DNA of 64,000 bases from positions 83,198 through 147,197 of the forward strand of contig JABLTG010000026.1 of the NCBI GenBank assembly GCA_016618085.1, in the 5' to 3' direction. The position numbers were made by a program, and so were the translations under genes. Every line of letters begins with the position of its first letter. Position 1 is the first letter of the stretch. Source of the stretch: Neovahlkampfia damariscottae. Taxonomy: Eukaryota > Heterolobosea > Selenaionea > Neovahlkampfiida > Neovahlkampfiidae. Under the pieces are notes generated by a model, which was given only the letters and a program-made list of their open reading frames with translations, made no database searches and was not told the origin of the DNA. Below are positions 10,557 to 21,013 of this stretch, one piece after another.

Positions 10557-13500
10557 TTAAAATTTATTTATTGCGTTCTCAATATTTAATAATTTTTTTA
10601 AAATTGGTTTAACCTTCATACCAATTTGTTGTGACAAATCTGTTTGATTTGCAGGATCTAAATTTTCATATCTGTTTAATAATTCACCATCAATGATATT
10701 CCTTTTTGGGTTATGAAGGGAATGAGTCTCAGGTTTGAATAATCTAAATGCTTTTGGATGTAAACCAGCTGTATGATGTAATTGAGTATACATTCTAGAT
10801 TGTAACATTGAAAGAATTCTATGATCTTTTTCAGAAATTGGAGTGATAACACCAAAGGATCCATCAGATTTTCCAAAAACTGATAATTGACTTTCACATT
10901 TTTCATCAATTTTTAATCTAAAGAAATCTCTAATATTACCACCAACATTAAAATCTGATTGTGCAACTAATGATTTTCCACCTAAACTTTCAGAACTATT
11001 TGGTGAAAATGTAAAGACTTGAATGTTATTATTCCCATCTGCAACTAGAATACCTAATTGACCTTCATGAACTAAGAATCCAGTAGCTGAAACTTTTAAA
11101 GGATTATAATCTCTTGATAAAAATGACAACTATAATATTAAATAATAAATATTTCTTACAGTATTTCCTCTATTCTTTTTCCAATTTAATAATTGAACAC
11201 TTTTGTATCTATCACCAAATACTAAATATCTTTTGATACTGATCAAACTGGTACAATAAAATTGTGAATCAAAAAATGCAGCTGGATTTAATGAACTATT
11301 TGATAAATCAAGATAAAATACAAATATTCTACCACCACTTGCAACTGAAAGATAACCATCCAATTCTGTTATTGCAGTGACAGGTCCTTTCATATCTTTA
11401 TGAGCAACTAAACTCAAAACACGTTTTGAAGTTCCTTTTGCTTCTAAATCAAAAACTAAAACTCTTCCCCTACAACTAATATCTTCATTTTGAACAAATG
11501 CAGTACCAACAACAAGATAAGATGAAAAATTTGATCTTGTTTCATCATCTTCTAAAACTTGAAATTTACAAACTTTCATGATCATTGTATGTTCATGTTT
11601 TTCTAATTCAATATGACTCATTTCTTTGTATGTTAAACCATTTAAAAGTTTAATTTCAAATTTGTCTTCAAAAGGAATTGGAAATCTACCAACTTCAGGT
11701 AATGGTTCAGGTTCTTCTGTTAAATCAAGAGGTATTCTTGTTGAAGTTGAAAGACAAAATGTTTTTTTTGTTTTATGAAATGCAATTTGATGTGGTGTAC
11801 AATCTAATTCAATTCTTTTTGTTGGCCAATAAGTATCATAATTTATATCTTTCTTTAAAGTTGAAATTTTGAATAATTCTTTATCACTAAAGTATGTAAA
11901 TCCTTGTTTAATTGTTGCATTTTGAAATGGTGCAAATGCAATCAAATTTCCTTTGATATTCAATAAATGTGATCGAATATAACTTCTTTCATCAAATAGA
12001 AGACATGATTGTTCTCCACAAATAATAACACATTCTTTTCCACCAATAGAATTACATGATATTAAATTTTGATGAAGTGGTGTATCAGAAAATAATTTAG
12101 TTGATTCTAATTCTAATATTCTGTCACTCTCTAAATTTTTGTATTTATAATCAATATTAATTTTTGAAAAGTTTGATATTTTTGAACTTTTTCTATAAAC
12201 TGATAAAGAATCATCACTCATTAAAAACTAAAAATGATTGGTTAAAAACATCCAATTAAAAAACAATACCATTAAATGTTGAACATTTTTAAATTCTTTG
12301 ATTAAAACTTCTTTAACATATGGATAAATAACAACTTTTTCTTTTAAAGATGAAAATTCTTCTTTTTCTGATGAAATGTTTTTTGATTCAATTTCATTTC
12401 TAATTGATTGAGAATTTACAGTATATTTTAAATTAATAAATGATAAACTCAAAGTATTTAAATTATAAATTTCAAATGCACCCGATGACCAAGTTACAAT
12501 TAAATATGTTTCATCATTTTCTTTGAATAAACTTGATGATGTAATTCTACCAAAACCTTTTGATAATTTAACATCAATTGAATTGATTGATTTCTTTGTA
12601 ATTTCAAATAAATTGATTGTACCATCATTATATAATAATAAAATGAAAGGGTCAAGAATCGATGAAAAATGAATTTCATTGGTTAATTCTTTTTCAAATT
12701 TTAATTTTTCTTTTTCTAAAATTCTAATTTTTGATAAACAAATTTGAACAGAATAACGACCATTTAAAATATTTGATGCATTTAAAGTCCTTTCTTTCAA
12801 AATAAAATCGGAACTTTTCAAAGGAGATAAACCTTCTGATATTTTATAAATTTGAGTTGAATTTGATAAACTCATAATCAAATAAGAATCATTTAAATGT
12901 TTAAAATTTGGTAATTTAGTATCATTATATTTTAATGTAAATAATTGTTTTACATCTTTTACATCAATTTTAATTACTTCTTCTGGTTCAATTGATCTTT
13001 TTAAAAAATTTAAAGATCCATTTGAACCATAACCACTACATCCAACTAATTCTAATTGGTCATTTGAAGTATTTGGTGATTCTACAACTGTAAAGGATGA
13101 AATAGGTCCAAAATTTAAAAATGAATCAATATTTTGAAATTCATATTCATATTCTAATAATTTCTTTTCGCTTATACTTTCTTTGAATAAATTTTTTTCG
13201 TCATCTTCATTTTCTTCTTCTTCTTCCTCTAATTGTTTTAAGTAATCTAATGATTCAGAAAAATCTTCGTTTTCAATTTTTCTTTTCTTTTGTTCAGGTT
13301 CTTCTTTTTTTATTTCTTTTTCTATTTCTTCATTTTTATTTGTTTCTTTAATTTTCAAGACTTTTGAATTAGTCAAAATTGATCCAAGAAATAATAAATT
13401 TTCTGAAAATAAACACATCTAATATTCTAATTTAATAATTTTTTGAGTCACTTACACAAGATGATTCAATTTGAGTTGATACTTTTTTTAAAATCATTTT

Positions 13501-14599
13501 GTTCAAAACTCTATTTTCCATTGATAAATTTAAAACATATAAATCATTTTCAATTGATAATAAAATTCTTTCTTTTGATAGAAATGTATATGAATTTGCA
13601 TCCAATGAAAGTGCTTCTTCTGATTTATCCAATGTTATTGGTAAATTTGATTCAGAATATTTAATAAAATCATTAAATGATATTCCATAAGTTAGTCTTT
13701 GATTTACATGTAATATTGAATCATATGATAAAACAAGAGCACCTCCAAATGGATCAGATAATGGTATTAGTTGATATGCTTCATTTGGTAAATTCTTAAC
13801 TGTCCAAATAACCGGATAATGACCTCTTACAACATCTAATGATATAGCTGTAACAGTACATGTGTTACTTTTTAAAAGAATTCTTGAAGAGCATGTCTTT
13901 TCAGTTTCATGTAAAATTAATAAAGTTGGTTCATAATAGCCATGTAAAAAACAATAGTCTTTGATATTTTGTAACCCAATTTCTTTTAAATCAATAATCA
14001 TTTGTCTTTTAAAATAATTAAAATTTTGTTTTCTTATTACTTCATTATTGGAACTTCTTTTTCTTTTTTTTGTTTTCCAAGTTCAATTTCTAATGTATCT
14101 TGTTTAAATGGTAAAATAACCAATTTAAAGTCATAAATTAATAAAGCAGCGCATCTCTTTCTTGGTTCAAGTTTTATGGTTGGTTTTGAGCTAAAAACCA
14201 AACAACCTTCTTTTAAAAAATCATCTTCTAAATAATGTAAACAAATAGTTTTTAAATCATTCGTTTCAATATCAAAATCAACACATGATACTTTTCCTTC
14301 TTTGAAACTCATCAACAAGGAGTCTCTTTTATTTTCTGGAAATTTGACTGGACAAATAGATTCAATGTTTCCATTTAATTCAAATATATTTTGTAAATAT
14401 AACTGTTCTCCTTTTTCTTGGTCATTCTAAAATAGTTATTTTATTTTTTTTTATTTTTTACTTTGACCAAATAAACTTCAAGTAAATTTGATTTTGATAT
14501 TATCAAATTAGTTTCTGATTCATCCGTAAAGTTTGATTTGACACAGTTTTGTACTGCTGTTGGTGGAGTCAGGTTTTTACAATACGCAAAAAAAGACAT
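10557..14599 (-). CDS. CPSF1: Cleavage and polyadenylation specificity factor subunit 1 (CPSF160)
   Basis: Largest CPSF subunit, a triple beta-propeller scaffold that helps recognise the AAUAAA signal in pre-mRNA 3' processing. Six exons (14462-14599, 14041-14426, 13456-14005, 12270-13418, 11160-12227, 10557-11129) with introns of 35, 35, 37, 42 and 30 nt give 1287 aa, somewhat short of the usual 1300-1450. The C-terminal CPSF_A domain is clear: LSFLSRDYNPLKVSATGF, GQLGILVADGNNNIQVF, LHHTAGLHPKAFRLF and NIIDGELLNRYENL, each matching the family. The N-terminus (AYCKNLTPPTAVQNCVKSNF) also fits. An acidic insert near residue 405-430 (QLEEEEEENEDDEKN) is lineage specific. CCAAT lies about 23 nt upstream. 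Confidence 0.96.
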
Positions 14600-14669
14600 G
14601 AAAAATTGAAAAACGTTTTATTGGTGGAAAATAAATAAGTTAAAAATGCTGAAAAAAAAATTATTTGTT

Positions 14670-14982
14670 TCATTTCATTTCAATAATTTTACTGAATGGT
14701 TTCTTTGAGTCTTCTGCAAGTTTATCATAAAAATCTTCTCTATTTATAGCTAATGGGTTGTACACTTCTTTTGAATAATTTGATCCGTATTGTTCAATTT
14801 CAAAATGTTGAATAATCTATTTGAAATTATTTAGAAATGATAAAATCCAATACATTTTCTAATATTTTGGGATTTGAGAACTCCTTTTGTTTTTTTAAAT
14901 TTTCATTAAAATTTAATCCAGTTTTCTTCTTTTCCAAGTACTGTTTAATTTTTTGTTGAACTTCATCTTCTTTTGAATTCAT
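14670..14982 (-). CDS. SAP30BP: SAP30BP/HCNGP-like protein
   Basis: A minimal 91-aa member of the HCNGP family (PF07818), nuclear proteins linked to transcription and, for human SAP30BP, to splicing of short introns. Exons are 14854-14982 and 14670-14816 with a 37-nt intron. Diagnostic segments are LKKQKEFSNPKILENIIQHF and then YGSNYSKEVYNP and FYDKLAEDSKK, corresponding to the FxNPxxxEKL...GTNYPKDxFDP pattern. It lacks the long N-terminal region of animal homologues (about 300 aa). Human SAP30BP is reported to favour short introns, notable in a genome whose introns are about 35 nt. Head to head with PITHD1, 65 nt apart. Confidence 0.85.
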
Positions 14983-15047
14983 GTTTTGCTTCAAGATTTG
15001 TTTTAAGCCTCTATGAATTTGATTGGTTCAATAACCTCAAACAAAAA
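14983..15047. promoter_or_regulatory. 65-nt bidirectional promoter between SAP30BP and PITHD1
   Basis: Only 65 nt separate the two divergent ATGs. One ATTGG (15022-15026) sits 22 nt from the PITHD1 ATG and about 40 nt from the SAP30BP ATG; it may serve both genes. Confidence 0.45.
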
Positions 15048-15762
15048 ATGAGTGAAAGAACAGAAACAAGTTGTCATGATGAACATCACCATCATCACGG
15101 TCATTCACATGATGATGATGACCATCAATTAAAATATGCGATGGAAGAAACCTTATATCCTTCAATAGATACATTAAAATTAACTTGTTTGAATGAACAT
15201 AAAAGAGGATGTGGAAAAACTGTACGAATTATTGAATTTTAATTTTTAAAAGGTTTTTAAACCATGGGACAAAAGATTAAGTTCAGAAGATTTCGTAAAA
15301 TCAGGAGTTGATACCGAACTTTTATTTTATGTTCCTTTTACTGCAGCTGTACAACCAAAATCAATAATTATTGTTGGAACTGATGATGGATCTGCTCCAG
15401 TAAATTATTTTCAATTTTAATTTTTCGTTTAGGATGAACTCAAACTTTACAAAAACAAAGATAACCTTGATTTTTCCAATATTGAATCAGCAAAACCTGA
15501 ACAAATATTAAAATTAAATGTTGATACTGATGCTACATTGGAATATAATTTAAGAGCTTCAAAATTCTTAAATACAAATTCATTGGTTCTGTATTTTCCA
15601 ACAAACTTTGGTGCAAAAAAAACAAAAATAGATTACATTGGACTCAAAGGAGTAGCAACAAAAAATAAAAGACAAATCATTGAAACTGTGTATGAATCAA
15701 AACCTCAAATGAAAGATCATAAAATTAAAGAAGATTTTGGAGCAAGTAAATCAATTCAATAA
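15048..15762 (+). CDS. PITHD1: PITH domain protein (PITHD1-like)
   Basis: The PITH domain is a proteasome-interacting beta-barrel found in TXNL1 and PITHD1. Exons 15048-15221, 15253-15399 and 15433-15762, with introns of 31 and 33 nt, give 216 aa, close to the 211 aa of animal PITHD1. The N-terminus has the typical His-rich head (HHHHHGHSHDDDD). The domain shows LKLTCLNEHKRGCGKTVFKPW, LLFYVPFTAAVQPKSIIIVG, DELKLYKN and LVLYFPTNFGAKKTKIDYIG, all as in the family. No thioredoxin domain precedes it, so it is a PITHD1 rather than a TXNL1 type. I started at 15048, just downstream of ATTGG, rather than at an upstream in-frame non-ATG. Confidence 0.94.
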
Positions 15763-15859
15763 ATAAGTTTATTTGAATTTTGATATTTTGTTTTTATATT
15801 CAGAAATCTATTGAAACAATAAATTTTATTTCTTCTTTTTGATTGGACAAATCTACTTG

Positions 15860-17127
15860 ATGACTTCAATTCCAACCGCACTAAAGACTATTACACCTTA
15901 CATACAAAGGGCAAATGAGTTAACTGATAAAGCTCCAATGGTAGCTTATTATTGTAACAATTGAAATAAAATTAATTTTTAAAAAATATTTTAGGTAGAA
16001 GTTACGCTTTAGAACTTGGTATAGGTTTAGCAAAGGATGAAGAATCAAAAAAATAGTAAAAATAATTCATTTTAAACTTGTGAAATAGTTTAATTTCAAT
16101 GATGGACCGATTGGAAAACGATAAAAAAGCTTTGAATCCAAACCCTGACGAAGGAAAAGCAGTTGTAGAAATTTTTGCTCTGAAAATGTTTAAAAAAGCT
16201 GATGATGGTGATAGAGCAGGAAATTATACAGCTTCTATTGCGAAACTTTATTATGCTTCTTCCATTTTAATGCAAGCAACAAAACAATTTGGAGAGATGA
16301 GTGAAGACATTGATGAAAAATTACAATACGCAAAATGGAGAGCAGCAGAAATATCAAAATCACTTAAAACAGGTATCCCACCTACAGCTCCTCCAGGAAG
16401 TGAAGAACCTCAACAAGAAGATGATTTCAATCCTATTTCTCAACAAGAGCATGTAGATGAAGCATTTTCTAAACAAATATTTGAAAAGAAACAAAATTCA
16501 TTTAATGACCCATTTTTTAGTAATGACCATCAACAAACACAACCACAAACAACAAAAGAAGAAGATGACTTTTTTTCTTCTGTACAACCACCACAAAGTC
16601 AACAAAATAATGATTTTTTTGATGTTAATCCTCAACAAGATTCAGGTTTTAATGATGATTTCTTTGGTTCTGCTCAACCTGATAATGAATCAAAAGATGT
16701 TCCAAAAGACACTCCAAAATTTCCACCAAAAAATGAAAAACCACTTTCACCACCAAAAAGTAATTTTAATGATGACTTCTTCAGTGGTATTCAACCACCA
16801 CAAAATGATGTTCAACCAAAAGATGATTTCTTTGGTAGTGTGAAACCAAATAATCAAAATTTTGAACAACCAAAAGAATCAAAAACTACACCACAACTAC
16901 CATTTCAACCAACAAATGTTCAACCTGTTGCTCAGAATTCACAATCAATAGTTCAACAAGAATTTGTTTTGAAAAGACACAATATCCCTAATGAAGACGC
17001 TTCTATGGATGATATATTGAAGGCTCAAAAATATGCCAAATATGTAGTATCATCTCTGCAATTTCCAGATGTACCTACTGCAGTCAAATATTTGGAAGAT
17101 GCTTTGGCTCTTTTGGTAAAAAAATAA
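15860..17127 (+). CDS. VTA1: VTA1/LIP5, ESCRT-associated Vps4 activator
   Basis: VTA1 binds Vps4 and stimulates ESCRT-III disassembly at multivesicular bodies. Exons 15860-15953, 15995-16055 and 16089-17127, with introns of 41 and 33 nt, give 397 aa. The N-terminal MIT-like module reads LKTITPYIQRANELTDKAP, VAYYCRSYALELGIGLAK and YLISMMDRLENDKKAL. The C-terminal Vps4-binding helix pair is DILKAQKYAKYVVSSLQF / AVKYLEDALALL. The linker (about 155-310) is Pro/Gln/Asn-rich and carries six copies of an [N/D]D-F-F or DPFF motif (NDPFFSND, EDDFFSS, NDFFDV, DDFFGS, DDFFSG, DDFFGS). Such acidic-Phe motifs are typical of clathrin-adaptor ligands. ATTGG is at 15842-15846. Confidence 0.93.
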
Positions 17128-17293
17128 AACTTTGATTCAAAAATTAACTTTTTTTTTTTGCTCATCACTACAAAATACTGCTCAAACAATTGAAAGTTTC
17201 AATTGCTTCTTTGGGTTCTCTTCAAATTGAGATTTGAATTTTATCTATTTATAGAGCTGAAGTTCATTGATTGGTTCAATCTTGCAAAACAAA

Positions 17294-17983
17294 ATGAACA
17301 CATACTGGCAACAAGTCTTTGGAAATGTTGAAAAATACCACATAGAACTGAACTCCAAAACTGAAAAGACTCCTATTCCAGAAAAGCTCTATTCACCTAT
17401 CAAGTACACCTTAAATCAACAGTTGAAGTTGATTCTTGAAAAAGATTGTAATCTTCTTTATGTTGTACAACTGGTAAACTCAAAAACAAATGAAGAGATT
17501 TTCAAAAATGGAAAAAGAGTCTTACAAGGATGTCAAAGTTACAATACACTAATCTATGATGGTTCAACTGACGACTTCACAGCAAAAGAAAAGCTTCAAA
17601 TAACAGACTGTACTTATCATCATGGTGCAAAGTTTGTACTTAAGATAAGTTACTTTATCTCAGTGGATATCATTAATCCTATTGCTGTTATTGCTTCACC
17701 ACCATTTGATGTTTATGCCAGAAAACCAACTGCAACAGAAAAAAAAAGAAAAAGAGAAACAAATGAAGAAACAAAAGATGGAAAGAGATTAACTACAAAA
17801 AAGAATAATCTGGAAAAGTTTCGCTCACTTCTTGATGAACTTGTCAAATGCAAGGAAGGTTTATCACAAGAAGAAAAAACTATTGCTATTGATGAACTCA
17901 AAATGAGAATTGAACCAATTGATGATACTCTTTATTTTGAAGACGTTTTTACAAACTTGGAATTCGAATCACTCCTCGAATAA
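17294..17983 (+). CDS. Unknown protein, beta-rich N-terminal half and basic nuclear-type linker
   Basis: I do not recognise this 229-aa single-exon gene. Residues 1-145 look globular and beta-rich (LKLILEKDCNLLYVVQLVN, KFVLKISYFISVDI, VIASPPFDVYARKP). A short basic tract follows (TEKKRKRE), resembling a nuclear localisation signal, then a helical acidic tail (LEKFRSLLDELVKCK). The layout, a beta-sandwich ending in an SPPF-V-strand followed by a basic tract, is reminiscent of Rel/STAT/CudA-like DNA-binding proteins, but this is a resemblance only. The ATG at 17294 was preferred over an upstream in-frame TTG because the promoter pentamer (ATTGG, 17270-17274) lies between them. Confidence 0.7.
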   Translation: MNTYWQQVFGNVEKYHIELNSKTEKTPIPEKLYSPIKYTLNQQLKLILEKDCNLLYVVQLVNSKTNEEIFKNGKRVLQGCQSYNTLIYDGSTDDFTAKEKLQITDCTYHHGAKFVLKISYFISVDIINPIAVIASPPFDVYARKPTATEKKRKRETNEETKDGKRLTTKKNNLEKFRSLLDELVKCKEGLSQEEKTIAIDELKMRIEPIDDTLYFEDVFTNLEFESLLE

Positions 17984-18801
17984 ACTCAACAAAAAGAAAC
18001 AAAAAGAAAATTCAAACAAAAAGAAAAAAAAGAAACAAAAATTACAAAATTTACAAAAAGAAACAAAAATCAAAATAACAAAAAAAAAGAAAAGAAAACA
18101 AAAATTACTTCGACCATTACCTCTGTTCTGACAGAAGAAAAACAGGAATAATAATTAAAATAACTGTTGAATATGCTTTGACAGTTTCTGTTGAACGCAG
18201 AAGTTCACAGGTGAAGGAATCGACGACAATTATGGAGGAAGAATAATTTTTGGCCACAATGGTCATCAAGGGTACAGCTTGTCTGGAAGTATAAAAATAA
18301 GCGTCTTGGTGCAACGCGAATTCAAAAAGGAATTCTAGTGAAGATGGAGAAAACAATATTTGTTGCTTCAAAGAATGAAGAACAACAAGCAAAGGTCTGG
18401 TAAATATTAGGAATGCGTTGAAATTCTTGTTGGAATTTCAAAGGTTTGTTGAACAATTGTTCATTAAAAAAAGGTGAGAAAGAGAACAGAAAGGTAACAA
18501 TATTTATTTTTTTTTTACATTTGATTTTTCCTGGTTGAAAGGAAATACCATTTTTTGAATTCAACATTATTGATTAGTAAGCTTTCATGTTAATCCCTCA
18601 TTATTTTTCAGTTCAATTCAAATGTTGAATTCAAAATTCGGAATGAAACGGAATTTATAGAGTGCTAAAAATAACTAAAAAATTAGCGGTTAGTTAATTG
18701 ACCAATTAGACATTTAGTTATTTTTAGATTTCCTTGTTTCAGATTCTTCTATTTATATTGGTTTTCTTTTGCTTGAATATTCAAATTGAAAAACATTGCA
18801 C
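17984..18801. other. 818-nt region without a confident gene
   Basis: The first 130 nt (17984-18110) are an A-rich tract of AAAAAG/AAAC units, probably the 3' UTR of the preceding gene. From about 18115 to 18580 several short frames exist on both strands. One plus-strand frame near 18215-18320 reads YGGRIIFGHNGHQGYSLSG, which looks protein-like but is bounded by stops, so it may be a gene relic. At 18665-18727 there is a perfect inverted repeat (separate entry). ATTGG at 18757-18761 is the likely promoter element of the next gene. Confidence 0.4.
18665..18727. repeat. Perfect 15-bp inverted repeat with 33-nt loop
   Basis: The left arm CTAAAAATAACTAAA (18665-18679) is the exact reverse complement of the right arm (18713-18727). 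The 33-nt loop contains a further small palindrome around TTAATTGACCAATTA, including a CCAAT at 18702-18706. It lies in a gene-poor stretch 75 nt upstream of the next ATG. It could be a cruciform or RNA hairpin, or the ends of a tiny inverted-repeat element; I see no flanking target duplication. Confidence 0.6.
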
Positions 18802-19227
18802 ATGACAAAACGTGAAAGTTCACCTGAAGAACCAAGTTTACTTCAAATTAACAAAAATAATGTCGTAGAAATAAGTTGTAGATGTTGTGACTACAAAGTT
18901 AAAGATTATAGCAATAAACATTGTATAAAATGTGGAGGTGCTTTAGAATGGTTATGTAAATGTGGTGCAAGAAGAAGTTATTCAAATTTATCAGTTCACT
19001 CATGCGCGAAAACAAGTAAAAGACAAAAATTAAAAGAAAAATTTGCTGCAAAAAAGAAATTAGTCAAGGAAAGAATTCAACAAGAAATTGTGAAACCAAC
19101 AACTGAAATTAATTTAATTAAATTATCACCACCAAGAGTAGTAAACATGGAAAAAGAACATAGTCCAATAGATACTTCAAAACTTGATGTAATGAAAATT
19201 GAAAATTTATTATCTGCTGAAGAGTAG
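18802..19227 (+). CDS. Small cysteine-rich, putative zinc-binding protein
   Basis: A 141-aa single-exon protein of unknown family. Residues 20-70 hold eight Cys and one His in a zinc-ribbon-like order: ISCRCCDYKV, HCIKCGGALEW, LCKCGARRSY and LSVHSC. A Lys/Arg-rich helical stretch (KLKEKFAAKKKLVKERIQQE) and an S/T-rich tail with two SP sites follow. Two zinc sites are plausible. Function unknown; a nucleic-acid or protein-binding role is only a guess. The stop codon is 4 nt from the stop of the convergent WASHC3 gene. Confidence 0.7.
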   Translation: MTKRESSPEEPSLLQINKNNVVEISCRCCDYKVKDYSNKHCIKCGGALEWLCKCGARRSYSNLSVHSCAKTSKRQKLKEKFAAKKKLVKERIQQEIVKPTTEINLIKLSPPRVVNMEKEHSPIDTSKLDVMKIENLLSAEE

Positions 19228-19231
19228 GATT

Positions 19232-19895
19232 TTAATCAGAATCATCATCTGATGAAGAAACAATTCTACCTACATCCTCACCATCTTCAATTGCACCAAG
19301 TGGAGAAGGTTCATCTCCCATACTTTAAAAATGTAAAATAAAATTATTTGGACTTACTCTAATAAATTTGGATCCAAACCTTCTGCAATCATTTTGTCTT
19401 TAATTGATACATCAGGAACACCAACTCTTAACATTTTAAAATAAACACTCAACCTTGGATCATTTTTACATAACAGAACATTTTCATCAACTTGTGGAGG
19501 AGGTGGTGATGGAGCATCATCAGTATCATTTACCTCAGGTACTGTTTCAGTGGTTGTCTATTTTTTAGTTAATAGTTAGTTACTTGTGTTACAGTTTCAT
19601 TTGTTTCATTTGTGGTTGGAAGAGTGCTACTTATAGTCGTTGGAGTCTGTGATTCTAAACCTTCAATAGAATTTAATTTTGATTCTAAAATTTCTAGTGT
19701 TGTTTCTAATCGATTCAAGTCATCTCCAACTTGATTAAGTTTGTCCTCACAATTTACCGCAAATTTATTCATCATTTCTGTTGTGCTTACAACAAAAGCA
19801 CTCACCAAATCTAGTGTTTGACGAAAAGGTATTGACCTGGTGTCTTCTAAATCTTTCTTATTTAAATTTTTTTTGGAAGGTTTTGTCTCGTTCAT
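19232..19895 (-). CDS. WASHC3: WASH complex subunit 3 (CCDC53)
   Basis: Subunit of the pentameric WASH complex, which activates Arp2/3 on endosomes. Exons 19593-19895, 19358-19557 and 19232-19322 with two 35-nt introns give 197 aa, matching the animal protein (194 aa). Family features in order: IPFRQTLDLVSAFVVSTTEM, the coiled coil LNRLETTLEILESKLNSIEG, the low-complexity PSPPPP linker, and DPRLSVYFKMLRVGVPDVS then KMIAEGLDPNLL. The acidic Ser-rich tail (IVSSSDDDSD) also matches. For intron 1 a 26-nt alternative donor is also in frame; I prefer the 35-nt form. No CCAAT is seen within 60 nt upstream, an exception in this window. Confidence 0.94.
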
Positions 19896-20014
19896 ATTTT
19901 TTGATTCGTTGATTTTCTTCCAAAATTTAAAAAATTATTTTAAAAAATAGTTTTGATTTTGAAGTGAAATTATTTATTGACAATATTTATTTCTATAATT
20001 ATATTGGAGTCTTT

Positions 20015-20974
20015 TTAAGATTTTCCTCCATAATCTTTTTCAAGTTCTGATGACTGAACAATGTCAAGTAATTCTTTTTTGTTTGAAAATTTAACTTTTT
20101 GTTTAACTTCATCAATTAGTCCAACAGAAATCAAATTCCAAAAAGTTGAAATCGAATTTGGATAATTTACAACATGAACGGAACCTAATGTCTCTGGAAA
20201 ATGATTTTGAAATATTGAAATACCAACTCAAACCAACCAACATCCACATTTAATAATGATACATTCTAAATAAAAAAAATAAATTAAAAATTTGAAAAAC
20301 AAACTGATAAATCAATAATGTAAGTTAATTTTTTTGAACTTGATAATTTCATTGCTTTTAAGTTTATATGAGCTAAATATTTCAATTTTTGAATATCATT
20401 AATTTTTGATAGTTTTTTTGTACTAAGTTTCAAATATATTACTGGTCTCTTTTTCTTATCAAAACCATTGATGTACAACATTTCTAATTTATAAGCTTTA
20501 ATAAATAGTTTACCTGACAATGATAGATTAACATCTTTTATTTGTTAATTCTTTTCAATATTTCAAGTTACCATTTTCTTCAAAAAGTTTAATTTCCCTT
20601 ATCCATAGAATTGTCTTCATTAACCTTGAATGCTTCATTTACATCCATTTTTTCAGAATTTAAATATCTTTTAAAAAAATTAAAAGAAATTTATTTTGCA
20701 ACCTTTTAAAAGTTAAATTATTTTCACAAAATTCAATTTCTTTTTTATCAAAAATTATATCTTTAAACTCTTCAAATTCTTCAATAATTTCAATAGAATC
20801 ATTTGGTTTTGTGTTTGTATGAATTTTTAAAACGTTCTCACCAAAACTTTTATATAAAAATTCTTTTTCTTCTTCTTGTCTTTTCACTTGTACAAAATCA
20901 TTATCAACCACAGTAATAGGTAAAGAACATGATCTATCACTTGTTTTTTTTTGTAGAGATTTGTTCAACTTCAT
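20015..20974 (-). pseudogene. CRAL-TRIO (Sec14-like) protein with two frameshifts
   Basis: CRAL-TRIO proteins bind and transfer small lipids. Introns at 20668-20702 (35 nt), 20535-20571 (37 nt) and 20266-20304 (39 nt) restore much of the family pattern. The N-lobe reads KRYLNSEKMDVNEAF, then needs a +1 shift at about 20624-20628 to continue as RLMKTILWIREI. The lipid-binding part reads GFDKKKRPVIYLKL, LTYIIDLSNVSLLNVD. A second frame change near 20221-20230 is needed to reach FQNHFPETLGSVHVVNYP and the C-terminal KVKFSNKKELLDIV. No GT-AG intron that I can place explains either shift without deleting conserved residues. Either a young pseudogene or sequence errors. CCAAT at 21000-21004 is intact. 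Confidence 0.7.
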
Positions 20975-21013
20975 TGTTAATTTTGTTGTTTGTGTTTATC
21001 CAATCAAAATATT

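Noticed and set aside
20624-20628. Programmed +1 ribosomal frameshifting as a general feature
   Set aside because: Shift sites found in the CRAL-TRIO, MPPED, ABCC, actin and F-box loci share no common slippery motif, and several of these loci are also truncated or contain stops, so decay or sequence error is simpler.
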